The notes below the pieces were generated by a model that was not told the DNA's origin, did no database searches, and worked only from the letters and a program-made list of their open reading frames with translations. A stretch of 64,000 nucleotides of DNA from Ruminococcus sp. AM22-13 (lineage in GTDB: Bacteria > Bacillota > Clostridia > Lachnospirales > Lachnospiraceae): positions 62,417-126,416 of the forward strand of contig NZ_QRIL01000006.1 of NCBI RefSeq assembly GCF_003471165.1. The letters are read 5' to 3'. Positions 18,027-27,663 of this stretch are shown here, one piece after another (the stretch's first letter is position 1; each line of letters opens with the position of its first letter). A program made the position numbers and the translations under genes.

Positions 18027-18932
18027 TTATACTCTTAAATGCTTTCTTGTTGTAAAGAAACTTCCGATCAGTCCGATTCCGATTCCAAGTCCCAGTCCTA
18101 TAGGAAGCAATATCTGATAAATCTGCCATACCGGGATAAAATCAACCACGCCGGTCAGCACATTAAATTTGTTCAGAATATAAGATACCGCCCCATTATA
18201 ACAGAAATAAAGCACGATCAGTGGAACTGCTGCTCCGACCACCCCCAGAACCATACCTTCCAGCAGGAATGGTGCTCTGACAAATGCGTCTGTCGCTCCT
18301 ATGTATTTCATAATTCCGATTTCTTCTTTACGGACTGCAATACCCACAGATACCGTATTGCTGATCAAGAATATGGAGATGACAAGCAGCAATGCAATGA
18401 TGGCAATAGAAATATAGGAAACCAGCTTATTGATATTTCCCAGCGTTTTTGCTGCTTCCTCAGACTGGTTGACTTTTCTTACATGTTTCAATTCCTGTAT
18501 ATAGGAAACAAGCTCTGACTGCTTCGTGATATCATTCATATACACACGATAGTTGGCTGAGTTTGCAAGAGGATTGTCGTCCTTAAATCCGTCTGCTGCC
18601 TCTGAGCCCTGAAAATATTGCTCTTTATATTCCTCCCAGGCTTCATCAGCTGACTGATACTCTATTTTCTCTACTTCCGGACGTGCCTTGATCTTCTTTC
18701 CGATTGCTTTGATCTGTTTGTTTGTAGTTCCCTCTTCAAAGAATACTGTGATCGGCACTTCCTGCTCTACCTTATGTGCGATATTATTCACATTATTGAC
18801 AATGGAGAAAAAGATTCCAAACAGAAAAATACAGGCAGCCATGGTGATAATGGAAGCCAGGGAAAACATCCAGTTTCTTTTGATATTTTTGACACCCTGT
18901 TTCAGAGTGTACCAGATTGTACTAGGCCTCAT
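18027..18932 (-). CDS. ftsX: Cell-division ABC transporter permease FtsX
   Basis: 301 aa. A first membrane helix (about 25-45), an extracellular domain (about 60-165) and three more helices (about 170-195, 220-245, 270-295) give the four-helix FtsX topology. With FtsE it forms a complex that activates peptidoglycan hydrolases at the cell envelope. ATG at 18932 overlaps the end of ftsE by 11 bases, typical for this pair. The extracellular loop begins with HKVEQEVPITVFFEEG, like other FtsX proteins. A terminator follows. Confidence 0.95.
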   Translation of the reverse strand: MRPSTIWYTLKQGVKNIKRNWMFSLASIITMAACIFLFGIFFSIVNNVNNIAHKVEQEVPITVFFEEGTTNKQIKAIGKKIKARPEVEKIEYQSADEAWEEYKEQYFQGSEAADGFKDDNPLANSANYRVYMNDITKQSELVSYIQELKHVRKVNQSEEAAKTLGNINKLVSYISIAIIALLLVISIFLISNTVSVGIAVRKEEIGIMKYIGATDAFVRAPFLLEGMVLGVVGAAVPLIVLYFCYNGAVSYILNKFNVLTGVVDFIPVWQIYQILLPIGLGLGIGIGLIGSFFTTRKHLRV

Positions 18933-19605
18933 GATATTCTCCCTCTTTCTCGTCACTTATAATAGAGCCCTCATGCATGGTCACAACACGTTTGCGCATG
19001 GAATTTACAATATCCTTATTATGTGTAACAACAACTACTGTGGTTCCTCTGTCGTTAATCTGTTCCAGAAGCTTCATGATTTCTTCGGAAGTCTTCGGAT
19101 CCAGATTTCCTGTAGGCTCATCTGCCAGAAGGATATCCGGACGGTTGACCAGCGCCCTTGCCAGTGCAACTCTCTGCTGTTCTCCACCGGAAAGTTCATC
19201 CGGGAAGGATTTGTATTTGACAGCAAGTCCAACTTCCTGAAGTACCTCCGGGACACGTTTACGAATTACTCTTGTGGGGCGGTTGACTACTCTCTGGGCA
19301 AACGCTACGTTCTCATATACATTTCTGTCTTTCAGTAGACGGAAGTCCTGAAATACTACGCCCAGCTTACGGCGGTATTTGGCTACTCTTCTGTGTTTCA
19401 TTCCTTCCAGACGTTCACCGCTTACGATGATCTGGCCGGATGTGGAATCCAGTTCTTTCATAAGGAGTTTGATCAGGGTTGTTTTTCCTGATCCGCTGTT
19501 TCCTACTACGAAGACGAATTCGCCTTTATCTATATGTAAGTTCGCATGGTTTACTGCCGGAAGGCCGGGGCCATAGGATTTGCTTACATCTATAAGATCT
19601 ATCAT
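18922..19605 (-). CDS. ftsE: Cell-division ABC transporter ATP-binding protein FtsE
   Basis: 227-aa ABC ATPase with Walker A GNSGSGKTTLIK (about 35-46), ABC signature LSGGEQQRVALARAL (about 136), Walker B ILLADEPTGNLD and the H-loop VVTHNKD. The ATG at 19605 has GGAGG 8 nt upstream; an upstream in-frame TTG lacks a separate RBS. It is first in a two-gene operon with ftsX, driven by a clear promoter at 19644-19672. Confidence 0.96.
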   Translation of the reverse strand: MIDLIDVSKSYGPGLPAVNHANLHIDKGEFVFVVGNSGSGKTTLIKLLMKELDSTSGQIIVSGERLEGMKHRRVAKYRRKLGVVFQDFRLLKDRNVYENVAFAQRVVNRPTRVIRKRVPEVLQEVGLAVKYKSFPDELSGGEQQRVALARALVNRPDILLADEPTGNLDPKTSEEIMKLLEQINDRGTTVVVVTHNKDIVNSMRKRVVTMHEGSIISDEKEGEYHEA

Positions 19606-19643
19606 AGATTTTTCCTCCAATGGGTTAATGAATTTGTAACATT

Positions 19644-19672
19644 ATTGTAATGTATGTTTTTGGGGATTGCAA
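19644..19672 (-). promoter_or_regulatory. Promoter of ftsEX
   Basis: -35 TTGCAA (19667-19672), 17-nt spacer, -10 TACAAT (19644-19649) on the minus strand, about 40 nt before the ftsE start codon. Confidence 0.7.
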
Positions 19673-19708
19673 GAGGTTTTTGTGGGTTCATTGAATGTTC
19701 ATAGTTTT

Positions 19709-19869
19709 AACCAAATCAAGTAAGTCCCCTGCTTCAATTGCGAAGAGCAATAAGCAGTGGGTGGGGACTTGCTTGTATCAGAAGGGGTACAAGCCCCTTC
19801 TGATATACTGCGAAGCAGCTATTTGGTTATGAGCAAGTAGCGAAAGCGGATTGCGAATATCCGATTGAC
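19709..19869 (+). repeat. Family A element, full copy 1 with outer tail
   Basis: Core 19709-19828 (120 bp) has ends AACCAAAT and ATTTGGTT and contains an internal palindrome at 19777-19806 (TATCAGAAGGGG ... CCCCTTCTGATA). It is nearly identical, in reverse, to 56345-56464. An outer tail (GAGCAAGTAG to CCGATTGAC) also recurs at 4133, 42216, 46717 and 54453. No ORF is present. It looks like a non-coding MITE- or REP-like element. Confidence 0.85.
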
Positions 19870-19921
19870 TGCTCTCTAATCCCGAATTTAAACTATACAC
19901 TGTGTAAAGAGATTTGTAAAG

Positions 19922-19961
19922 TAAAAATGCCTGTCACAACGTGTAAGCTGTGACAGGCATT
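19922..19961 (-). terminator. Rho-independent terminator after the PucR-type regulator gene
   Basis: Perfect 12-bp arms AATGCCTGTCAC / GTGACAGGCATT (19926-19937, 19950-19961), followed on the minus strand by TTTTTAC. Confidence 0.88.
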
Positions 19962-19992
19962 AAAGTTTTGTTTCCATTACAGTATATTTGTA

Positions 19993-21081
19993 TTAGTATT
20001 CCAATGTCTCCATGTATTTCATGTAGCGTACTACCATGAGTGCTATCTTGAATGTGATGGCATCTTCAAAAACACGGAGGTCTAAGCCGGTGCTTTTCTG
20101 GAGTTTGTCGAGGCGGTATACCAGTGTATTTCTGTGGATGTAAAGTTGTCTGGATGTCTCGGATACATTCAGGCTGTTTTCAAAGAATTTATCGATGGTT
20201 ACCAGTGTTTCTTCATCGAAGTCATCCGGAGATTTGCCACCGAAGATTTCTTTGATGAACATCTTACAGAGCGGGATTGGGAGCTGGTAGATCAGTCGTC
20301 CGATTCCCAGGGAGCTGTATGCGATTACTTCTTTGTCTCCGAAGAAAATCTTGCCTACATCGAGAGCCATACGGGCCTCTTTATAGGATCGGGATACTTC
20401 TTTCAGTTCGTTGACAATGGTACCATATGCCATATGGGTCTTGCCATCGTTACCCATTCCGAGGGTATCAAGGATGGTGTGTGCAAGCTGATCCATTTCC
20501 GGATAGTTCTCACCTTCATCGAGTTCCTTGACAACAATGATGCTCTTCTCGTCTACGGCTGTGATGAAATCTTTGCTCTTACCGCCGAAGAGGCTCTTCA
20601 CACTCTCCATGGAGCTGTGGTCTTTTTCCTGCGGCATCTCGAGGATCATAACAACGCGGCGTACATCTGCTTCTATGTGCAGTTTCTTCGCACGGTTGTA
20701 AATGTCAACAAGGAGCAGGTTGTCAAGAAGAAGGTTCTTGATAAAGCTGTCTTTATCAAAGCGTTCCTTGTAAGCTACGATCAGATTCTGAATCTGGAAA
20801 GCTGCGAGCTTGCCTACCATATAAGTATCTTCATCATCACCATGAGCAACTAATATATATTCCAACTGATAGTCATCACAGACTTTAAAATACTGGAATC
20901 CCTTTACCAGCTGGCTGTCTGCCTGTGATTCCACGAAAGCCTGCACATCTGGTGTTGCGATGGAAAAATCTGCAAAAGTACTTGCGAGTACTTTGCCTTC
21001 TGTGTCGAGTACACAAAATTCTGTTCTGGAAATTTCTTTTAACCCTTCAAGAGTATTCTGAAGCACCTGATTCGATATCAT
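19993..21081 (-). CDS. PucR/CdaR-type transcriptional regulator
   Basis: 362 aa. The N-terminal part (about 1-110, TEFCVLDTEGKVLASTF) resembles a sugar-diacid-type sensor domain. The middle is a GGDEF-like ligand domain, and the C-terminus carries a PucR helix-turn-helix (about 300-355: NVSETSRQLYIHRNTLVYRLDKLQ). Family members activate genes for purine, amino acid or sugar-acid use. The nearest candidates are the genes transcribed divergently or nearby, but none is an obvious target. AAGGGATTG lies before the ATG. It is followed by a strong terminator and stands alone. Confidence 0.85.
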   Translation of the reverse strand: MISNQVLQNTLEGLKEISRTEFCVLDTEGKVLASTFADFSIATPDVQAFVESQADSQLVKGFQYFKVCDDYQLEYILVAHGDDEDTYMVGKLAAFQIQNLIVAYKERFDKDSFIKNLLLDNLLLVDIYNRAKKLHIEADVRRVVMILEMPQEKDHSSMESVKSLFGGKSKDFITAVDEKSIIVVKELDEGENYPEMDQLAHTILDTLGMGNDGKTHMAYGTIVNELKEVSRSYKEARMALDVGKIFFGDKEVIAYSSLGIGRLIYQLPIPLCKMFIKEIFGGKSPDDFDEETLVTIDKFFENSLNVSETSRQLYIHRNTLVYRLDKLQKSTGLDLRVFEDAITFKIALMVVRYMKYMETLEY

Positions 21082-21118
21082 CCAATTTCAATCCCTTCTC
21101 ATCTATAGTATTGTTCGT

Positions 21119-21146
21119 GCTACCGTTCACTGCGTTCTCAGTAACG
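21119..21146. repeat. Short palindrome of the GTTACTG/CAGTAAC type
   Basis: GCTACCGTTCACTGCG followed by TTCTCAGTAACG; similar small palindromes built on TTACTG-GTTCACT lie at about 31095-31125, 39529-39556 and 55895-55915. Possibly fragments of larger intergenic repeats. Confidence 0.4.
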
Positions 21147-21284
21147 TTATTCCGTTTTAACCATAAAACCTTATACCTGTATTGTATTTTAATATATATT
21201 TACCAAAAATGAAAGAGGAAAGATTAAAAAATTTACAATTTTTTGTATATTTTTTTGTGAGTGTTCACCTTATCTCTTCTTTTT

Positions 21285-22157
21285 CTACTTTTTCTCTATG
21301 AATCCTTCTCCATGGACTTCTCTGGCATCTGTCACGATCACAAAGGCTGCCGGATCGATCTCATCTACTTTTTCTTTTAACATTACGATTTCTTTTTTAT
21401 TTACTACACAAAAAAGCATCAGCTTGTCCTGTCCGGAGTACATTCCTTTTGCGTTGATGCCGGTTACACCTCTGTCCAGGTCATTGATAATCATATTTGA
21501 AATTTCATCCGGCTTTCCTGTGATGATGTAAGCAGCTTTGGAGAATTTCAGACCTTCGATCAGACCGTCAGATACTTTTGTGACCAGGTATACTGCAATG
21601 ATCGCATATAATGCTTTGTGGATACCAAATACGTACATACCAACCAATACAACGCCTGCGTCTATGATCTGCATAATCTGTGCGATTGAATAATGTTTCA
21701 GATATTTCTGTATAATTGCAGCCATCATATCTGTTCCGCCGGTCGTTCCACCGCCAAGAAAAACGAGTCCGATTCCCATACCCTGGATTACACCGCCGTA
21801 AAGAGCTGCAAGCAGGAGGTCATCACCGGCAAGATTCCATACCGGCTGAAAGGCCAGCCATGCAGACAGAGAAATTTCTCCTATCAGTGCTTTCTTTACA
21901 AAAGAGAAACCATGTATCTTCCATCCGATCAGAAACAGTGGAACATTCAGTCCAATATTGGTTACCCAAAGCGGGATTCCACCGTCAATGACTCCTTTTG
22001 TCCAGGCCTTTACGATAATCGCTACACCGGAAAAACCGCCGGTAACCATTCCTGATGCATCAAATACAGAATTGATTGCCAATGACATCAGTCCGGTTCC
22101 CACAATAATCATTAAGTATTCAAGTAATTTTGATTTCTTTCCATTTGCCAACTTCAT
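21285..22157 (-). CDS. YitT family membrane protein
   Basis: 290 aa with five or six hydrophobic segments (about 12-30, 55-75, 80-100, 112-135, 155-180) followed by a soluble C-terminal DUF2179 domain (about 205-290; GRGVTGINAKGMYSG, VVNKKEIVMLKEKVDEIDP). The membrane part has the YitT glycine-rich loops (SGMVTGGFSGVAII, GGGTTGGTDMMA). The function of the family is not established. GGAGGCGAAAG precedes the ATG. It is apparently monocistronic. Confidence 0.92.
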   Translation of the reverse strand: MKLANGKKSKLLEYLMIIVGTGLMSLAINSVFDASGMVTGGFSGVAIIVKAWTKGVIDGGIPLWVTNIGLNVPLFLIGWKIHGFSFVKKALIGEISLSAWLAFQPVWNLAGDDLLLAALYGGVIQGMGIGLVFLGGGTTGGTDMMAAIIQKYLKHYSIAQIMQIIDAGVVLVGMYVFGIHKALYAIIAVYLVTKVSDGLIEGLKFSKAAYIITGKPDEISNMIINDLDRGVTGINAKGMYSGQDKLMLFCVVNKKEIVMLKEKVDEIDPAAFVIVTDAREVHGEGFIEKK

Positions 22158-22377
22158 CTTTCGCCTCCTATTTCTATCTCTTATTCACTTCGAGCACAGC
22201 GTTTGCATTGCATCTTTTTCAGCCAGCATTTATCCACAATTCAAGCCGATATCCTCAGGCCATTTTATACTCAAATGCATCTATGATGCCACTTTATCAC
22301 TGCGCCGTATTTATTTCCCCGTAAACTACAAGAACGGCAGCAATCCACGAAGGACTGCTCCCGCTCTTATTCTTACC

Positions 22378-22743
22378 TTATTTTCCAGGCTTATTGATAA
22401 AATTTACAAAATGATAACTCTCCATTATCTGGAAGTATTTAATGATCCTTGGATATAAAGGCTCTGCCTTCTCCCCAAATTCGCCTTTTACCAGTGCTGC
22501 AATATCTTCCACTGTCTTCCTGCCATCTATGAGAGGCCAGATAAATGTACCATTGTCATCCAGATGTATCTTCGTATATCTTGGTTTTCCAAACAGCTTC
22601 TGGGCAATCGTGTTAAACGCGCCCTTATTCTCTATTTCCAGCACCATTCTCCCCCTGATATCAGTATGCCAGCGAAGCTGTGCACTGCGCTCAGGAATGA
22701 GATCCAGATAATTGATCTGTAATTTTTTTTTCTTTTTACTCAT
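22378..22743 (-). CDS. PqqD-like protein
   Basis: 121 aa. The fold pattern of PqqD/RiPP-recognition proteins is visible: RMVLEIENKGAFNTIAQKLF, then FIWPLIDGRKTVEDIAALVKGEFG, then a final helix YFQIMESYHFVNF. True PqqD proteins present precursor peptides to radical SAM enzymes, but no precursor, radical SAM enzyme or peptidase is nearby. It follows the OPT transporter by 24 nt, so the two are probably co-transcribed. Function is open. Confidence 0.78.
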   Translation of the reverse strand: MSKKKKKLQINYLDLIPERSAQLRWHTDIRGRMVLEIENKGAFNTIAQKLFGKPRYTKIHLDDNGTFIWPLIDGRKTVEDIAALVKGEFGEKAEPLYPRIIKYFQIMESYHFVNFINKPGK

Positions 22744-22767
22744 TTAAATATTATCATCTCCGCCTGA

Positions 22768-24666
22768 TCAGGCTTTCTTTTTGTTCCAGATACTGAATTT
22801 CAGAAGGCTTAAGATCATAAGTAACATCAGGATCACACCGCCTGCATTACCAAGGTTAATGCTTCCGGAGAGATCAAATACACTGCTTACGTTTACTACT
22901 GCAAGGATAGCAAGAAGGATACCTACAAGACCTTCACCTGCGATCATACCTGCACAGTAAAGTGTACCGTCTGTTGCCTGTTCTTCCTTTTTCTTATCAT
23001 CAACATTCTTTCTTCTGTCAACGAACATACGAACAACACCACCGATCATGATAGTAGCGTTGAGGTAGATTGGAAGGTAAAGACCGATAGCAAATGGCAT
23101 AACCGGAATTCTTAAGATTTCCAGACCAATTGCAAGGAATACACCGATAAATACCAGTGTCCATGGAAGCTTGCCGCCCATGATACCTTCTACGATCATC
23201 TTCATCAGAGTTGCCTGAGGAGCAGGTACTTCTGCACTTCCGTATCCCCATGCAGTGTTCAGAAGATAAAGAACACCACCGATAGCAAGACCGGAAGCAA
23301 GAACACCGATAAGCTCACCGATCTGCTGTTTCTTAGGAGTTGCACCAAGGAGATAACCTGTCTTTAAGTCCTGTGAAGTATCACCTGCGATTGCTGCTAC
23401 AATACAGATTACGGAACCGATAGCAATTGCAGCTTTCATTCCGTCGATACCGGTATTGCCGGATGCTTTGATAATCATTGTTGCGATCAGAAGTGTAGCG
23501 ATAGCCATACCTGATACAGGGTTGTTGGAGCTTCCTACAAGACCAACCATACGAGAAGATACAGTTGCAAAGAAGAAGCCGAAGATTACGATGATCAGCG
23601 CACCGATCGGGTTAACCGGGATAGCCGGAACAAGCCAGATAATTGCAACCATTGCCACAATACCGATCAGGATAATGTTCATCGGAATATCCTGTGCGGT
23701 TCTTTCTGTACTTGTATTCTTACCGCCCTTCATGCTCTTCATGGAATCGCGGAAGGTTGTAATGATCAGAGGCAGGGATTTGATCAGGGAAATAATACCA
23801 CCTGTTGCGATAGCTCCTGCTCCGATATATTTTACATAAGTACTCCAGATTTTAGATGCTCCGCCTGCTGCATAAAGAGCAGAAATTGTTTCTGTTCCGG
23901 GATACATAACTGTATCAGCTCCGAACAGACAGATTACCGGAATCAGCACCATCCAGCCAATAAGAGAACCAACAAACATAAAGGATGCGATTCTTGGTCC
24001 TACGATATATCCAACACCGAGAAGTGCAGGATAGCATTCCATACCAATTTCACCTTTGAATCCTTTAAATGCTGCTGCAACGTCTGCAGGGATTACCTTT
24101 AAACCGTCAACGACAAATTTAAAGATCGCTGCGATTCCCATACCTGAGAATACTGTCGCAGCGTTTGCACCACCCTCTTCACCTGCAAGAAGAACATCTG
24201 CGCAGGCAGTTCCTTCCGGATAAAGAAGTGTTGCATGCTCTTTTACGATCAGTGCGTTACGAAGTGGTACCATAAAAAGTACACCAAGAACACCACCGCA
24301 AAGTGCGATTAATGTGATTTCCACGATACCCGGCATTTCACAAAGTCCTTCTTCTGCCCAAAGGAACAGAGCTGGCATTGTGAAAATTGCACCGGCTGCC
24401 AGTGATTCACCGGCTGAACCGATTGTCTGGACCATGTTGCTCTCCAAAATGGAGTTCTTTCTCATGATCTTGCGAATTACGCCCATGGAAATAACTGCTG
24501 CCGGAATGGAAGCAGATACAGTCATACCAACACGCAGACCAAGATAAGCATTGGCTGCACCGAAGATGACTGCAAGGATAACACCCATGATGATGGATGT
24601 CACCGTAAATTCTGGTGTGATCTTGTCAGCCGGAATATACGGTTTGAACTCTTTGTTTTCGTTCAT
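22768..24666 (-). CDS. OPT family oligopeptide transporter
   Basis: Membrane protein of 632 aa with about 14-16 hydrophobic segments. Conserved parts include the N-terminal FGAANAYLGLRVGMTVSAS (about 35-53), NMVQTIGSAGES (about 80) and the SSNNPVSGMAIATLL segment (about 390). The OPT superfamily moves peptides or metal chelates; bacterial members of this size are usually peptide transporters. The ATG at 24666 follows AGGGAGAGGAAATC; an upstream in-frame start at 24768 lacks support. The PqqD-like gene follows in the same direction. Confidence 0.93.
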   Translation of the reverse strand: MNENKEFKPYIPADKITPEFTVTSIIMGVILAVIFGAANAYLGLRVGMTVSASIPAAVISMGVIRKIMRKNSILESNMVQTIGSAGESLAAGAIFTMPALFLWAEEGLCEMPGIVEITLIALCGGVLGVLFMVPLRNALIVKEHATLLYPEGTACADVLLAGEEGGANAATVFSGMGIAAIFKFVVDGLKVIPADVAAAFKGFKGEIGMECYPALLGVGYIVGPRIASFMFVGSLIGWMVLIPVICLFGADTVMYPGTETISALYAAGGASKIWSTYVKYIGAGAIATGGIISLIKSLPLIITTFRDSMKSMKGGKNTSTERTAQDIPMNIILIGIVAMVAIIWLVPAIPVNPIGALIIVIFGFFFATVSSRMVGLVGSSNNPVSGMAIATLLIATMIIKASGNTGIDGMKAAIAIGSVICIVAAIAGDTSQDLKTGYLLGATPKKQQIGELIGVLASGLAIGGVLYLLNTAWGYGSAEVPAPQATLMKMIVEGIMGGKLPWTLVFIGVFLAIGLEILRIPVMPFAIGLYLPIYLNATIMIGGVVRMFVDRRKNVDDKKKEEQATDGTLYCAGMIAGEGLVGILLAILAVVNVSSVFDLSGSINLGNAGGVILMLLMILSLLKFSIWNKKKA

Positions 24667-24843
24667 GATTTCCTCTCCCTTTTGTATTAATTTATAAACA
24701 TAAAACATTATAGCGAAATTTGTACAAAAAGGCAAGGTGAAAAAACTGGTTTTTATGCACTTTATCATATTGACGTGCTAATCTTATAATCTCTTAACAT
24801 ATCAACACGCTCAAACGGCATATTTTCGCCCTGTTTTATCAGT

Positions 24844-26637
24844 CTATTCATCCGAATCCAACTGTTTAATCAGGTATTTCCCAACAATTCTGGAAAAATT
24901 CGAAATATTCCGGATATATGCGAAATCTTTGCCAAATATTTTTTTTTCTGTGGAAAGATCCTTTTCTTCCCCCGCAAACACTCCCAGAACACTTACTCCA
25001 AGGTTTCGCAGGTGCCGCACTTCTGTTGCAGTATCATTAACTGCATATTTTCCCATATAAGGTTCCGGATTCTTTGCGTGAGGTCTGTTTACGATGACAT
25101 CGTATGGTTTTCCATCACTTAATACAATGAGGATTTTTTTCTCCTCAGGTCTCTGAAGCAGACCGTATCCTGCGGTTTTAATAGCAAGTCCGTCCCTGTT
25201 ATTGGAAGAAGTTACATAATTAAAAATATTTTCATTGGCTGACTGTGGATCATCGTACTCGCGGAATCTGTGAAGGATCGTATAGTCCCAGAATGTGCAG
25301 AAGCTCATGACACGGTGAGGCAGGTTTACATTGCTTAATGCTTCACTGATGATGTAGGCCTGTAATGCCACATCTCCCTGCCTGGACATCTGGGAACCGC
25401 TGGCATCAATCAGCACATCTACTACAAAATCAGATGCATTAGATTTCAATTCTCTTTTAAACAGATTTGCTTCACTGCTTCTGCCCACACGCCAGAGTCT
25501 GGACGGAATGATCGTTCCTCTGTCTGACAGTACTTCCTGCGTCTCGCTTTTCAGCACCAGCGTCTTTCGCAAAAGATCTGTGAGGGATGCGATGTTCTGC
25601 TTTACGATCCTGTGTTTGTCATGGTAGAGCCAGATATTCTTATTCTTTAATCGCACTGCATATTCGTACTGATAGTTTCGTTTGACCGGATTCTTAAGAA
25701 TTCCTTCTGTAAAATAAAGGCTGCAGTCTCTGTGAAGTTCCCTGCACATCAGATAATTCATTCGCTTCTCTTCTGCAGGAGTGAGATAAGTTTTTCCGAA
25801 ATTCAACTCAACATAGGTGTATGCTTTCTCAAGTTCTTCCTCTGTGAGAATTGTAATTTTGTGTTTGGTCTGGCGCTGTTTTTCCATTTCTTCAGTGACA
25901 GCAGTGTCTTCCATGTCCGTAATCTTATTTGTCATCTGTTCGATGTAACTCTCCAGAGCTTCCTCATAAAGTTCTTCTGTGAGAAAATCTTCCCAATCGT
26001 ATTCTGTCAGTTCTTCCATGGTGACTGCCATAACCTGTTCCAGTGTTCCATGATCTTTCTCAAAATCCGGATCAATGATAGTGTTGTAAAGACTGTCAAT
26101 AATACGAATCAATTCTATAGTGTCTGCAGCTGTTCTGGCTTTGTAAACCATGTCGCGGATTTCCCGAAGACGCTCTTCTACATAATGGTTTCCATTCTGT
26201 AAACGGTCACGCAGGATGGCAATCTTCAATCGGCCAAGAATATCTCCGTATGCGGGCATCCGTTCAAACTCCTGATCCAGGATATCCTCGAATGCTTCCT
26301 TCTGCATCTCCCGGACTCCCGGACGTTCCTGACAGATTTTGTCCCCGATTGCTTCTTCTACACATAGCTGTGCTACTGCAGTCAGTTCTCCTTCTCCTGC
26401 CTGGCAGAAGACTTTTTTTACCAGATATAAACCAAGCAGATTCCTGTCATAATATTTCGCCAGAGCGCCCTGCTTGATGCCGTCATACAGAGCAATTGCT
26501 TTTGAGCGCAGATACAGGGAAACATCTACTTTCATATTTAATGTGTAATCCCCGCTGATAGTCCAGAGGAGATTGCGGATCCTGTTTTCCAGTTCCAGAC
26601 GGTAATCGTCGATTTCTACGATTTTCTCATCTTTCAT
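24844..26637 (-). CDS. VWA-domain (CoxE-like) protein
   Basis: 597 aa, soluble. The N-terminal two-thirds are helical and charged. The C-terminal third is a von Willebrand A domain with the MIDAS motif VLIDASGSQMS (about 395-405) and a second acidic element ILIVLSDGKPYDV (about 500). It overlaps the MoxR ATPase gene by 11 bases. MoxR and VWA proteins work as pairs, often as chaperones that insert metal cofactors or activate enzyme complexes. The client is not evident here. AAGGG lies 9 nt before the chosen ATG at 26637; ATGs at 26643 and 26646 are alternatives. Confidence 0.85.
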   Translation of the reverse strand: MKDEKIVEIDDYRLELENRIRNLLWTISGDYTLNMKVDVSLYLRSKAIALYDGIKQGALAKYYDRNLLGLYLVKKVFCQAGEGELTAVAQLCVEEAIGDKICQERPGVREMQKEAFEDILDQEFERMPAYGDILGRLKIAILRDRLQNGNHYVEERLREIRDMVYKARTAADTIELIRIIDSLYNTIIDPDFEKDHGTLEQVMAVTMEELTEYDWEDFLTEELYEEALESYIEQMTNKITDMEDTAVTEEMEKQRQTKHKITILTEEELEKAYTYVELNFGKTYLTPAEEKRMNYLMCRELHRDCSLYFTEGILKNPVKRNYQYEYAVRLKNKNIWLYHDKHRIVKQNIASLTDLLRKTLVLKSETQEVLSDRGTIIPSRLWRVGRSSEANLFKRELKSNASDFVVDVLIDASGSQMSRQGDVALQAYIISEALSNVNLPHRVMSFCTFWDYTILHRFREYDDPQSANENIFNYVTSSNNRDGLAIKTAGYGLLQRPEEKKILIVLSDGKPYDVIVNRPHAKNPEPYMGKYAVNDTATEVRHLRNLGVSVLGVFAGEEKDLSTEKKIFGKDFAYIRNISNFSRIVGKYLIKQLDSDE

Positions 26638-27547
26638 ATACATCATCCCTTGTCCAGTCTGCCGGAATTCTGGTTTTCACAATATCCTCTACGATTTCTT
26701 TCTCGAAAATATCGAAAGTCTTGTTCACCACTCCCATAGTAACTGCTTTTCTCGGAGAAAGTCCGGTTTCTACAATCTTCATGGCTGCAAGGAGACCTCG
26801 CAGATCCAGAGGTTTGGTGGAAATTTCACTGTTTGTGGCTTTGAGCTGAAGATCCAGGAAAACTCCTATGAACTGTGTTCTGGCGTTTTCTTTTATATTC
26901 GGGAACATCCGGCGAAAAATAAATTCCAGGGATTCTTCAGTCTGAGCCGGCATGTCAATGACCAGAAATCTGGATACCAGCGCTTCATTGAGTTCTTTGG
27001 TTCCTGCATAACCGTAATTCATGGTTCCAATAAAACGGGCAGCCGGATGAAGATCAATTTTGTCATAGCCCGGGACATCGATGGAACGACGATAATCCAG
27101 AGTTGCATGGAGAACGGAAACTGCATCGTTCTTTGCCATATTAATCTCGTCGAGGATTCCGAAACCACCGTATTCTGCACACTGATAGATAGTTCCTTTG
27201 CGAAGCTTAACTTCATTGTCCACGAAAGTGTCTGTGCCTATCAGATCTCCGCTGTTTGTATTTACATGAAAGGAAACATTGTACGCGGGGCGGTTGAAAA
27301 TATATGCCAGGTTCTCTGCAAGGATATTTTTTCCTGTTGCCTTCGGACCGGTGAGTAACAGGTTCTCCCCTTTGAGCAGTCCGGCAATGGCCATTTCCAG
27401 AATATCTTTTCCATAAAATGGAATGGATGGTTTCACAATCCTGCCTGCAGTCTCCGGTGCCACCTCATACCGGCTGCGAAATTCTTCTACTCTCTTTATC
27501 AGCTCTGGTTCTACCTGCTGCTCCTCCAGAAATTTCAGTTCTTCCAT
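26627..27547 (-). CDS. MoxR-type AAA ATPase
   Basis: 306 aa, AAA_5/MoxR ATPase with Walker A TGPKATGKNILAE (about 65-77), Walker B FGILDEINMAKND (about 130), and sensor 1 FIGTMNYGY (about 171). It starts with a clear GGAGA upstream and is coupled to the VWA gene by an 11-base overlap. The pair probably forms a remodelling complex. It is in line behind glnN but 116 nt away, so its own promoter is possible. Confidence 0.92.
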   Translation of the reverse strand: MEELKFLEEQQVEPELIKRVEEFRSRYEVAPETAGRIVKPSIPFYGKDILEMAIAGLLKGENLLLTGPKATGKNILAENLAYIFNRPAYNVSFHVNTNSGDLIGTDTFVDNEVKLRKGTIYQCAEYGGFGILDEINMAKNDAVSVLHATLDYRRSIDVPGYDKIDLHPAARFIGTMNYGYAGTKELNEALVSRFLVIDMPAQTEESLEFIFRRMFPNIKENARTQFIGVFLDLQLKATNSEISTKPLDLRGLLAAMKIVETGLSPRKAVTMGVVNKTFDIFEKEIVEDIVKTRIPADWTRDDVYER

Positions 27548-27663
27548 TTAGTTCTCCTTTATATAACTATTATAGTCCAGTTTGTGTTATAGAAAAAGGC
27601 CGCTTATCTTTTACAGATTCACGACCCTTTCATTATAGCATTCTTCTTTATATTTTTACAACA

